In this document: positions 8,481-16,267 of the stretch, in pieces
Position numbering within the stretch: position 1 is the stretch's first letter
Layout of the letters: each line of letters begins with the position of its first letter
Assembly: GCA_027314515.1 (NCBI GenBank)
Contig: DAHVAR010000092.1
Coordinates: 1-64,000 of the forward strand
DNA length: 64,000 nt
Direction: 5' to 3'
DNA from: Actinomycetota bacterium
GTDB lineage: Bacteria > Actinomycetota > Actinomycetes > Streptosporangiales > Streptosporangiaceae
The notes under the pieces: generated by a model
The model's database searches: none
What the model saw: the letters and a program-made list of their open reading frames with translations, nothing else
What the model was told of the DNA's origin: nothing
Program-made: the position numbers and the translations under genes

Positions 8481-9326
8481 TCAGTCGTAGGTGTAACCCG
8501 AGGAGGCGGTGGTACCAGCCAGCGCCAGCAGGACGCGCAGGAGGCGGTAGATCTCCGGGTAATCAGAGCCGGTGTACTCGCTGTCCCTGGCGCCAACCCG
8601 GCGGACGCCCGGCACGGACGCACATAGCGCCGCGATGCTGGTCGAGTTCCACGACACCCGCAGGGTGGTCGGCGTGGTGACCTGGTAAGGCTCGTAGTCC
8701 GACAGCTTGGACACCGCCCGCGTGGCCGCGTCCCTGATCTGGTCCCTGGCCAGTTCCGGATGCAGGGACAGGGCAGTGTACTTGTCGATCGCCTCCTTCA
8801 CCTCGACAGCCTCGACGCTGCCCAGGCAGGCCCGGCCCTCGGCGCACAGCACGTCATCCCCGGTGATCATCGCGACCGGGACGCCGTGCCAGCCCGCCAG
8901 CGCGGCATTCAGCCGCAGTTCACCGGCCGGCTCATCGTTCAGGAAGACGCCGAGGACGTCCCTGCCGCGCATGGTGTGATTCAGCACGCCGCCGGCCTCG
9001 TTCCCGGCCCTCGCGTGATAGCCGACGAACAGCGTCGCCGCGGTGTCCTCGTCGATGCCCTGCATCATCCCGTATTCCTTGCTGCGGCCGCGGATGATGC
9101 GGGCCCGGCGGTCAAGCTTGTCCGGGATCAGGTTCAGCATGCCATCGTGCGAGTCGTTGACGATGACCTCGGTGGCTCCGCCGTCGAAACAGCCTTCAAT
9201 AGCGGCGTTGCACTCGCCGGTCATCAGCTCCCGGCTGTAGCTGAAGTGCGGCGCACCAGGAATCGTGTCAGCGGCATCGGCAATTCCGGCGATACCTTCC
9301 ATGTCGATCGAGATATGCACCTTCAT
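8481..9326 (-). CDS. dppA: M55 family D-aminopeptidase (DppA-like), copy 1
   Basis: 281 residues. The start at 9326 is chosen over ATG 9347 because GAGGAGAGGAG sits correctly before it. It also gives metal ligands Asp8, Glu10, His60 and His104, the same numbers as in Bacillus subtilis DppA (SIDMEG, NDSH, GYHA). A further His (LNHTM) and Glu (GELRLNA) complete the site. DppA is a binuclear zinc, decameric enzyme that releases N-terminal D-amino acids, preferring D-Ala-D-Ala and D-Ala-Gly-Gly. The gene is last in a reverse-strand series with a dipeptide-type solute-binding protein and two permeases, so it most likely digests what they import. Confidence 0.92.
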   Translation of the reverse strand: MKVHISIDMEGIAGIADAADTIPGAPHFSYSRELMTGECNAAIEGCFDGGATEVIVNDSHDGMLNLIPDKLDRRARIIRGRSKEYGMMQGIDEDTAATLFVGYHARAGNEAGGVLNHTMRGRDVLGVFLNDEPAGELRLNAALAGWHGVPVAMITGDDVLCAEGRACLGSVEAVEVKEAIDKYTALSLHPELARDQIRDAATRAVSKLSDYEPYQVTTPTTLRVSWNSTSIAALCASVPGVRRVGARDSEYTGSDYPEIYRLLRVLLALAGTTASSGYTYD

Positions 9327-9385
9327 CGGGCGCGCTCCTCTCCTCATCGGCCGGGCCGGCCTGGTGATCCGCTATCAGCTGCCTG

Positions 9386-10291
9386 TTACCTGCGCTGCAG
9401 TCTGACCTCGACTAGGTCGCGCAGGGCGTCGCCGACCAGATTGAACGCGACGACGACGATCACGATGCAGATTCCGGCCGGATAAATAAGCCACCAATAG
9501 CCGTCGAAGATGTAGTTGAGGCCAGTGGTCAGCATGCCGCCCCAGTTGGCGGCCGGGGGAGGCGGGCCGAGGCCGAGAAAGCTCAGCGCGGCAAACAGCA
9601 GGATCGCGTTGGCCACCTCGAAGGTCGCCTGCACCACCACGGTGCCGATGACGTTCGGCACCAGGTGCCTCAGCACGATCTGCCGGGCTGTGCCGCCCAG
9701 TGCGCGCGATGCATGCACGAAGTCGAGCTGCCGCAGTACCAGCACCTGGCCGCGGACCAGCCTGGCGGTGGTGAGCCAGGAGATCAGGCTGAGCACGATG
9801 ATCACCATGATCAGGCTCGGCGTCACCAGCGTCGACAGCAGCAGGACGAGCAGGAGCGCGGGGATCGCCAGCAGCGCGTCCACGATCCGCATCATGGCGC
9901 TGTCGAGCCAGCCGCCAAAGTACCCGGCGACGGATCCCCACAATGTGCCGAACACGCTCGCGATCACGGCCGCGGCAAGCCCGACCTCCATGGAGGACTG
10001 GCCCGCCACCATGAGCCGTCCGAGCACGTTGTAACCGACGTTGTCGGTGCCCAGCGGGAACTGAGCGCTCGGATGGAGCGTGATCCGGAGCAGGTTCGGC
10101 GTGGTCTGGTCGGTGTGGTAGAAGACCGGGCCGAGAAAGCTGAACAGCAGCATGATGATGATCGCGCCGAGCCCTATGCTGCCCATCGGATTGCGGAAGA
10201 ATTCCGCTACCTGCTTGCGCCACGACTTGCCGGGCCTGGCGGCGATCTGCGGTGCGTTCAGCGGCTGGGTGCTGACCGGTGCGGCGGTCAT
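9386..10291 (-). CDS. dppC: Peptide ABC transporter permease, DppC-like
   Basis: 301 residues. About six membrane helices and the inner-membrane permease signature (SRALGGTARQIVLRHLVPN, the EAA loop that docks on the ATPase) put it in the OppC/DppC family. The N-terminal cytoplasmic stretch WRKQVAEFFRNPMGSIGLG is the usual start of the OppC_N domain. It lies 31 bases after the DppB-like permease and 59 bases before the M55 aminopeptidase. It should form a heterodimer channel with the upstream permease. No ATPase gene is linked, so energising subunits must be encoded elsewhere. Confidence 0.92.
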   Translation of the reverse strand: MTAAPVSTQPLNAPQIAARPGKSWRKQVAEFFRNPMGSIGLGAIIIMLLFSFLGPVFYHTDQTTPNLLRITLHPSAQFPLGTDNVGYNVLGRLMVAGQSSMEVGLAAAVIASVFGTLWGSVAGYFGGWLDSAMMRIVDALLAIPALLLVLLLSTLVTPSLIMVIIVLSLISWLTTARLVRGQVLVLRQLDFVHASRALGGTARQIVLRHLVPNVIGTVVVQATFEVANAILLFAALSFLGLGPPPPAANWGGMLTTGLNYIFDGYWWLIYPAGICIVIVVVAFNLVGDALRDLVEVRLQRR

Positions 10292-10322
10292 CCGATGTCT
10301 CCGTCGCTCATGCTGTAAACGG

Positions 10323-11276
10323 TCATGCTGCCTGGTACCGGATCCGCGGGTCGGCCCACGCGTAGGCGATGTCGGCGAGCAGATTGCCGACTACCGTGGC
10401 GACGGCTACCACGACCGTGAAGCCCATCAGGACCGGGTAGTCGTGCGCGCCGGTAGCAGTCCAGAACAGCCATCCCATTCCCGGGTAGTTGAACAGCGCC
10501 TCGACGATGATGGCGCCAGAGAAGACAGTCGGCAGACTCAGACCGGCCAGCGTGATGATGGGCAGCACGCTGTTGCGGAGCACGTGCCTGCGGACCAGCT
10601 GCCAGCGCGAGTCGCCTTTCGCTAGCGCCGTCCGCACGAAGTCCTGCAGCATCGTCTCAATCGCCGAGGACCGCATGAACCGGCTGAACTGCGCCACCGT
10701 GACGATCGTCAGCGTCGCCACTGGCAGCACCAGGGCACTCGGGTCGGACAGCGAAGCAGACACCGACGCACCCTGCGGGCCCTCAGGCGGGAAGATGTGC
10801 AGCTTCGCGGAGAACAAGACGAGCAGCAGCATGCCCAGCCAGAACGTCGGCATCGCGTAGCCGACAAAGGACAGCGTCGTGACCGTGTGATCGGTGACCT
10901 TGTTCCGCTTGAGCGCCTGGATGATGCCGAGCGGGATCGCTAGCAGCAACGCGATGACGTAAGAGCTGCCGATCAGCAGGGCGCTTTTGGGCATGTCGAG
11001 CGAAAGCAGCGAGCCGACGGACTGGTCGAAGTGATAGGAGAAGCCCAGATTGCCGTGGACGAGCCGATCCAGATAGTCGATGTACTGAATGGGGAGCGCG
11101 CGGTTGTATCCGTTGGCGTCGTTGAATGCGCGGATCGCGCCCGGAGTTGCATGAATGCCGAGCAGTGCACGGGCTGGGCTGCCCGGCAGGAAGTGCAGGA
11201 TCGAGAACACAACGACCGTGACGATGAAGAGCACGACCAGAGCCTGTGCGCATCGTTTAACGAGGTACCCTCGCAT
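10323..11276 (-). CDS. dppB: Peptide ABC transporter permease, DppB-like
   Basis: 317 residues. The N-terminus MRGYLVKRCAQALVVLFIV and the N-terminal DppB loop with H-x-N-L-G-x-S are typical of OppB/DppB. The EAA loop reads VRTALAKGDSRWQLVRRHVLRNS, with the usual DFVRTA-x-AKG phrase. About six transmembrane helices. It lies between the solute-binding protein (81-base gap holding two hairpins) and the DppC-like permease. Substrate is probably short peptides, given the M55 D-aminopeptidase in the same series. Confidence 0.92.
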   Translation of the reverse strand: MRGYLVKRCAQALVVLFIVTVVVFSILHFLPGSPARALLGIHATPGAIRAFNDANGYNRALPIQYIDYLDRLVHGNLGFSYHFDQSVGSLLSLDMPKSALLIGSSYVIALLLAIPLGIIQALKRNKVTDHTVTTLSFVGYAMPTFWLGMLLLVLFSAKLHIFPPEGPQGASVSASLSDPSALVLPVATLTIVTVAQFSRFMRSSAIETMLQDFVRTALAKGDSRWQLVRRHVLRNSVLPIITLAGLSLPTVFSGAIIVEALFNYPGMGWLFWTATGAHDYPVLMGFTVVVAVATVVGNLLADIAYAWADPRIRYQAA

Positions 11277-11303
11277 CCGTCCTCTTCACTCCTTGCAGCT
11301 ACC

Positions 11304-11347
11304 GGCAGGCTGTGCCTGCCCTGGCCGGGCTAGCTGCCCGGCCAGGG
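11304..11347 (-). promoter_or_regulatory. Two tandem intercistronic hairpins between binding-protein and permease genes
   Basis: In the 81-base gap after the solute-binding-protein gene there are two perfect inverted repeats. One has 12-bp arms CCCTGGCCGGGC/GCCCGGCCAGGG (11319-11330 and 11336-11347) with a 5-base loop. The other has 7-bp arms GGCAGGC/GCCTGCC (11304-11310 and 11314-11320) with a 3-base loop. Transcription enters the 12-bp stem first. Such stems commonly protect the upstream mRNA from 3' decay or cause partial termination, giving more binding protein than permease. No T-tract follows, so strong intrinsic termination is unlikely. Confidence 0.7.
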
Positions 11348-11357
11348 CGAACTCTCG

Positions 11358-13211
11358 TCAGCCCTTGAGGTACCAGGTGCCCGGGTAGATGTGTGCGGTC
11401 GAGTCCTGCGCGGTCACGCCCCCCAGCTTCGGCGAGATCGCCGAGATCTGGTAAGCGGCGTTCGGGAACCACAGCACGGGGACCTGCTTGGCCAGCTGGA
11501 TCTGGTACTGAGACATCGCGGTCGCTGATTCGGCCGGGTCGCCAGCGATGATCTTGTTGATCTGCGCTTCGATCTGCTGGTTGCAGTAGTTGCCGCCGTT
11601 GGTGGACCCGCCGCAGCCAAAGAGGCTGTCGCCGTCCGGGTAGTAGATCGGCACGTAGGTGTAGGACGGTGAGGCGAACAGGCTCAGCGCGGTCGAGCTG
11701 GCCGGGCACTTAGCGGTCGTCTCGCCGAAGCACTGGTACGCCTCGGACAGCACGGTGTTCGCCGGCGCCTGGGTGAGCTGCAGCTGGATGCCGTTGGCGT
11801 CAAACGCTCCCTGCATCGCCTGGACCTCGTCGTCGAGCGACGGCACACCGGCTGTGTACAGCACCGGGAAGGTCAGCTTGGTTCCGGCCGGGATGCCGGC
11901 CCCGCAGGCCGTGCTGCCGGTGCCCGCCTTCGCGCACACTGCCGGCCCGCTCTTCGGGATCGTCCAGCCGTGCGAGGTAAGCAGGGCCCTGGCTGCCGTC
12001 GGGCTGTACGGGTAGGGGTTCGTCTTCTCTGCCGGGTTGAGGAACGAGCTCGACGGGAACGTCGGCACCGGACCGTAGGTTGGCGTCCCGTAGTTCAGCA
12101 GGATCCGGGAGATGTACGCAGGCTGGTTGATGAGTTCCTGCATGGCCTGGCGAATGTAGAGCTGATTCTCCAGCGCAGCGTACTTGGGGTTGCTGAAGTT
12201 GATCTCGGCGAAGGTAAAGCCCCACTCGTACCAGGGGTTGATCGTGTAGCCCTCGGCCTTCAGCGAGCCCAGGTCGCCGATGTCGGTCGTCGGCACGTAG
12301 CCGTAGTCGACGCTGCCCGCCTGGAGCGCGTTGAACTCTGCCTGCGCGCTGGTGAACGGCAGCTCTTCGAACTCGCTCGCATGTGGCTTGTCCGGCCCGG
12401 AGTACAGCTTGTTCGGCACCATGATCGTCTGCCCAGTGACCTGGAAACCGGTGTTGGGCTTGAGCCGCCATGGCCCGTCGACCACCTGCCAGAGCGGGTT
12501 GGTGTCCCAGGTGGACAGCGACATCGACTCCTTGTTCATGAAGTTGTAAACGGCCTTGGCGCCGGCTGTGGTCATGTCGTAGTTGCCGATGGCGCCGGTA
12601 GCCGAGGTCTTGTCCCAGACAGCCTGCGGGATTGGCTGCAAGATCGACAGGCCGTTGTAGAGCAGGTAGGTCGGGTTGTACTTCACGTTGAGGTTCAGCA
12701 CGAACGTGCTGGCGTTCGGCGTCGACATGCTCGCCACGTGGTCCATCCAGCCACCGGGCACGTACGCGGCGCTCTGGTTCTTCTCGGCAAGCAGGAGGTT
12801 CATCCAGAACAGCAAGTCACGCGAGGTCACCGGCTTGCCGTTGGACCACTCGTACTTCTTCAGCGTCATGGTCACTGTCTTGCCGTTGTTGGAGAACACC
12901 GGCGGATCGGCCATGCTCAGCTGGTAGTTGATGGTCGCCTGGTCGTTGTTGCTGTGCCCGAACCAGTACAGCGGCAGCCACATCAGCGGCTGGAGGTAGG
13001 TGATGTTGTTGTTACCGGAATTAGCGCCGTCATACAGCGGGAAAATATAAGTAGGCGGAGATCCCGGCTGCTCGGCGAACGTCACGATGCCGCCGGACTG
13101 CGGCTTGCCGGAGTTAGCGTTCTTGCCGGAAGAGCCGCCACAGGCGGCCAGGCCGAATATGGCAGCGGCAGCAGCAGCGGTGAAGGCGATCGCCCTGCGA
13201 TGACTTCTCAC
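11358..13211 (-). CDS. Peptide ABC transporter substrate-binding lipoprotein (SBP_bac_5)
   Basis: 617 residues. A signal peptide ends in the lipobox FGLAAC (Cys24 acylated), followed by a Gly/Ser/Asn linker. The body has family 5 binding-protein hallmarks: LKKYEWSNGKPVTSRDLLFW, INFSNPKYAALENQLYIRQAM and repeated tyrosine/tryptophan-rich strands. It would hold a peptide outside the membrane and pass it to the two permeases encoded next. First gene of the reverse-strand series; its promoter must be in 13212-13570. DppA, OppA and nickel or sugar binders share this fold; the adjoining D-aminopeptidase favours D-amino-acid dipeptides (inference). Confidence 0.92.
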   Translation of the reverse strand: MRSHRRAIAFTAAAAAAIFGLAACGGSSGKNANSGKPQSGGIVTFAEQPGSPPTYIFPLYDGANSGNNNITYLQPLMWLPLYWFGHSNNDQATINYQLSMADPPVFSNNGKTVTMTLKKYEWSNGKPVTSRDLLFWMNLLLAEKNQSAAYVPGGWMDHVASMSTPNASTFVLNLNVKYNPTYLLYNGLSILQPIPQAVWDKTSATGAIGNYDMTTAGAKAVYNFMNKESMSLSTWDTNPLWQVVDGPWRLKPNTGFQVTGQTIMVPNKLYSGPDKPHASEFEELPFTSAQAEFNALQAGSVDYGYVPTTDIGDLGSLKAEGYTINPWYEWGFTFAEINFSNPKYAALENQLYIRQAMQELINQPAYISRILLNYGTPTYGPVPTFPSSSFLNPAEKTNPYPYSPTAARALLTSHGWTIPKSGPAVCAKAGTGSTACGAGIPAGTKLTFPVLYTAGVPSLDDEVQAMQGAFDANGIQLQLTQAPANTVLSEAYQCFGETTAKCPASSTALSLFASPSYTYVPIYYPDGDSLFGCGGSTNGGNYCNQQIEAQINKIIAGDPAESATAMSQYQIQLAKQVPVLWFPNAAYQISAISPKLGGVTAQDSTAHIYPGTWYLKG

Positions 13212-13570
13212 TATGAAGACTCCGTAATCCGACGGCGCGACTGGTCTGCGACCAAATCAAGCGCTATGAATGCTCGCTGACAGCAGCATCGCTGTAGTGC
13301 CGCCTCCCAGACCCTAGGGGAGGCGGCTCGTGTGGACCCCGCGCAGTTCTACTTCTGTGCAGGACAGTTTCGTGCCACGCCCGTGGGCAGGCCATGTACC
13401 GATGACCGAACGTCGCGGCTGGTATTCGTCCGCCGCGACTAAGGTCCGACCAGGTGAGCCCGGCTGTCCGCGGCCTGGTCTGGCCGTTTGTCCCTGACGG
13501 CGAAGACCTCGCGCCGGCTTCGTCGGCCCGGCCCAAGCACTGGGGGCGGGCCCGGTGATAGATGTGCCTC
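13212..13570. promoter_or_regulatory. Divergent intergenic region between peptide transporter and second M55 gene
   Basis: 359 bases between the outward-facing transporter operon and the second D-aminopeptidase; it must hold both promoters. A perfect 10-bp inverted repeat GCCGCCTCCC/GGGAGGCGGC (13299-13308 and 13318-13327, 9-base spacer) is near the middle-left and could be a hairpin or a regulator site. I see no obvious -10/-35 pair and no coding potential of its own: the frames crossing it are shadows. Confidence 0.5.
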
Positions 13571-14410
13571 ATGGACGTAGTGATTTCGGTCGACATGGAA
13601 GGCGTGGCAGGCGTCGCCACCAGGCAGCAGACCCGGCCGGGCGGGCGCGACTACCAGCTGGCCCGGACGCTGATGACCGCCGAGGCGAATGCCGCGATCG
13701 CTGGCGCGTTCGACGGCGGCGCTACCTCGGTCGTGGTGAACGACAGCCATGGGCCGATGGACAACCTGCTCGGGGAGCAGCTCGACCCGCGAGCGGACTA
13801 CGTGGTCGGATCGCCCAAGCCGGCCATGATGATGCAGGAGGTGACGGCGGCAACGGGCGTGGCCCTGTTCGTTGGCTACCACGCCGGCGCATCCGACCCG
13901 GCTGGCGTGCTCGCGCACACCTATAACGGCCTCGGCTTCGCGGACGTGCGACTGAACGGGCACTCGGTCACTGAGGCCGAACTCAACGCACTGATGGCCG
14001 CCGAGCTGGGAGTCCCAGTCGGGCTGATCACCGGGGACACCGCTATCTGCGCGGTCGCCGAGAAGGCGCTGCCCGGCGTGGTGACCGTGCCGGTCAAGAC
14101 TGCGATCGGCTACACCGCGGCCAGGAGCAAGCATCCTTCGGCAGCCAGACAGGCCATCCAGGCAGGTGCGCAGCGTGCCGTGGCCGATGCCGTGGCTGGT
14201 GCCCTCCGGGTGGCGCCGGTCCCCGATGAGCTGATGATCGAGGTGGATCTGCGGCCGCACGGAGCGGCCGAACTCGCCGCGCGCGTGCCCGGCGCCGAGC
14301 GGCTAGGCGCCCGAACGGTCCGGCGCCGGGTGGCCGACACCCGGGAGATGATGAATGTCCTGGTGGTCTGGTACTCCCTGACCAGCCAGTTCATCGCCAG
14401 CCAGGCATGA
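13571..14410 (+). CDS. M55 family D-aminopeptidase (DppA-like), copy 2
   Basis: 279 residues from ATG 13571; ATG 13562 lies three codons earlier. The later start gives Asp8, Glu10 (SVDMEG), His60 (NDSHG) and His104 (GYHAG), numbered as in B. subtilis DppA and as in the copy at 8481. His116 (LAHTY) and Glu135 complete the metal and nucleophile set, so it should be active. The two copies are clearly diverged outside the motifs. It is transcribed away from the transporter operon, with 359 bases between. Probable role: release of D-amino acids from imported D-peptides. Confidence 0.9.
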   Translation: MDVVISVDMEGVAGVATRQQTRPGGRDYQLARTLMTAEANAAIAGAFDGGATSVVVNDSHGPMDNLLGEQLDPRADYVVGSPKPAMMMQEVTAATGVALFVGYHAGASDPAGVLAHTYNGLGFADVRLNGHSVTEAELNALMAAELGVPVGLITGDTAICAVAEKALPGVVTVPVKTAIGYTAARSKHPSAARQAIQAGAQRAVADAVAGALRVAPVPDELMIEVDLRPHGAAELAARVPGAERLGARTVRRRVADTREMMNVLVVWYSLTSQFIASQA

Positions 14411-14445
14411 GGGACGGATTGCTGAAGAAACGAGCCGCCGCTGAC

Positions 14446-15531
14446 TTAGTGCAACCTGAGGATGCGGCGGATCAGGGCGGCGGCTAGGGCGGCGCGCTGG
14501 GGCATGGCCGCCAGTGATGTCCATTCCCCTTCCGCATGAGCGTTGTCGCCAACCGCGCCGAGCCCGTCCAGCGTCGGAACTCCGGCCGCGGCGGTGCGGT
14601 TCCCGTCCGACCCGCCGCCGACCGCGACACCTTCTAGCGGCGGCAGGCCCTGCTCGGCCGCGACCTCGCGGGCGAGCGCGAAAAGCTCGCGTGACGACCC
14701 GGCCTCCAGGGGCGGAACCTTCATGCTCCGGTCGAGCGAGAGCGACGCATCCGCCAGGGCCGGGCTCATCGCCTGGAGCGCGGCTTCGACCCGCTGCTGC
14801 TCAGCTGCCGTGCTGGCCCGTACGTCGATGGCCACCGAGCCAGCGGCCGGAACAGCGTTAATGACCGTGCCGGCGCTGAGCACGGTCGGCGTGACAGTGG
14901 TGCCGGCCGCCGGGTCGGCCAGCCCTGCGATCGCCAGAACCTGGTGGGCGGCCTCGACGGCGGCGTTGACACCTCGCTCGGGCTCCAGCCCGGCATGAGC
15001 GGCGCGGCCGGCAATCCGCAGCGTGTACTGCGCGACGCCTTTCCTGGCAGTCTTGATGGCTCCCGCGGCGCTCGGCTCGAACACCAGCGCGGCGGCAGCA
15101 CCGCGCGCGGCCTCCTCGATCAGGCCCCCGGAGGTGGGCGAGCCGATCTCCTCGTCACAGTTCAGCAAGATCCAGACGCCCTCCAGGTCGTCGAGCTGGC
15201 TGGCTGCCGCGAACATCTGCACGACGCCGGCCTTCATATCGAACACTCCCGGCCCTGACGCCCGGTCGCCGGCCACGCTGAATGGCCATCGCGCCAGGGT
15301 TCCCGTCGGCCAGACGGTGTCGACGTGGCCGAGCAGCAGCACGCGGCAAGCGGAGCCGAATCGCCACATCAGGTGGGTCCGGCCGCCGCTGGCCAGTCTC
15401 TCCGGTGCCTGGCCGAGCCGTGCGCGGCCGAGCTCTGCGGCGATGTCGATGCATGCCGCGGTGCCAGCGAGGTCGGACGACGGGGACTCGCAGCAGACCA
15501 GCTCGGCAAGGTCATCAGCAAACGTCGGCAT
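14446..15531 (-). CDS. M20 family metallopeptidase (carboxypeptidase G2/deacylase-like)
   Basis: 361 residues with a full M20 di-metal set: His69 and Asp71 in GHVDTVWP, Asp98 in GVFDMKAG, Glu127-Glu128 in NCDEEIGSP, Glu152 in VFEPSAAG and His332 in GDNAHAEGE. An inserted dimerisation domain lies between about 165 and 275 (GRAAHAGLEPERGVNA). The ArgE/DapE/CPG2 family hydrolyses N-acyl amino acids or C-terminal glutamate. With the racemase-like enolase and acyltransferase encoded 3-5 kb away, an N-acyl-L-amino-acid deacylase role fits (inference). No signal peptide. It converges with the second M55 gene 35 bases away. Confidence 0.9.
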   Translation of the reverse strand: MPTFADDLAELVCCESPSSDLAGTAACIDIAAELGRARLGQAPERLASGGRTHLMWRFGSACRVLLLGHVDTVWPTGTLARWPFSVAGDRASGPGVFDMKAGVVQMFAAASQLDDLEGVWILLNCDEEIGSPTSGGLIEEAARGAAAALVFEPSAAGAIKTARKGVAQYTLRIAGRAAHAGLEPERGVNAAVEAAHQVLAIAGLADPAAGTTVTPTVLSAGTVINAVPAAGSVAIDVRASTAAEQQRVEAALQAMSPALADASLSLDRSMKVPPLEAGSSRELFALAREVAAEQGLPPLEGVAVGGGSDGNRTAAAGVPTLDGLGAVGDNAHAEGEWTSLAAMPQRAALAAALIRRILRLH

Positions 15532-15663
15532 GAGGCCATTCTCCGCGCGCCATGACGGGGAGAATTCGTGGTCCGGCGAGAAGGACAGCCGCGGAGTTCG
15601 TGCTGCCGCATCTCGCCAGCCTGGCGCCGGCGGCGCAGGATGAGGACGCGACTACTAGCTTGA

Positions 15664-16247
15664 CGAACCAGGCACGTCCTGCTCGAGCGGGTCGGCCTTG
15701 AGTTGGTCAACGACGGCCTGTGTGCTCTCGGGCTCACGGTGACCACGCTTGTCGGGGGACTGCCGGCGCCTGCTGGGGAGCTGACCGAGCGGCTCGGCGG
15801 CCTGGAGGCCGCGGAGCGGCTCGGCGCCGCCATCAGCCCGGCGAGCCTGGCCGGAGTCCGCTCCCTGGATCCCGCCAGCACGAACCGCACGACCGCCCGC
15901 GAGACGACCAGCCTGCCGGCGCGGATCTGGCAGGACACGGCTGGCCCGGCAGAAGCATGCGCGGAGGCCCGCGGGGTTCTTGACCTGCAGCTCTTCCGCG
16001 ACCGGCTGCGCAGCGGCTTCGGCGACGGCGTTGAGGTCAGCGGGAAGACCGGGACGCTGCCGGGATCAGGAACGAGGCGGGCGTGGTGGAGTACCCGGAC
16101 GGCCGGTGCTACGCGGTGGCCGTGGTCACCCGGGCGCGCTCGCTGGCGCGGGTGCAGCCGGCCATCGACGCGTTCATCGGCTCTGCCGCTGCCGCCGCTG
16201 TCGGCTACCTGCGCGCCGAGGCCGGGCTGGCAGCCGGCTCTGACTGA
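15664..16247 (+). pseudogene. Class A beta-lactamase-like serine hydrolase, N-terminal half missing, frameshifted
   Basis: From about 15664 the forward strand reads like the second half of class A beta-lactamase-related hydrolases: LDPASTNRTTARE, ARIWQDTAGPAEACAE and the KTG box in VSGKTGTLPG. The frame then breaks. If one G is added to the GGG run at 16062-16064, it continues as IRNEAGVVEYPDGRCYAVAVVTRA and ends at TGA 16245-16247. The front half with SxxK and SDN is absent: an in-frame TGA lies at 15661 and nothing recognisable precedes it. Two independent lesions make this a pseudogene. The frameshift alone could be a sequencing error, the missing half could not. Confidence 0.75.
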
Positions 16248-16267
16248 CCCCGGTGGCCAGGCAGGCC

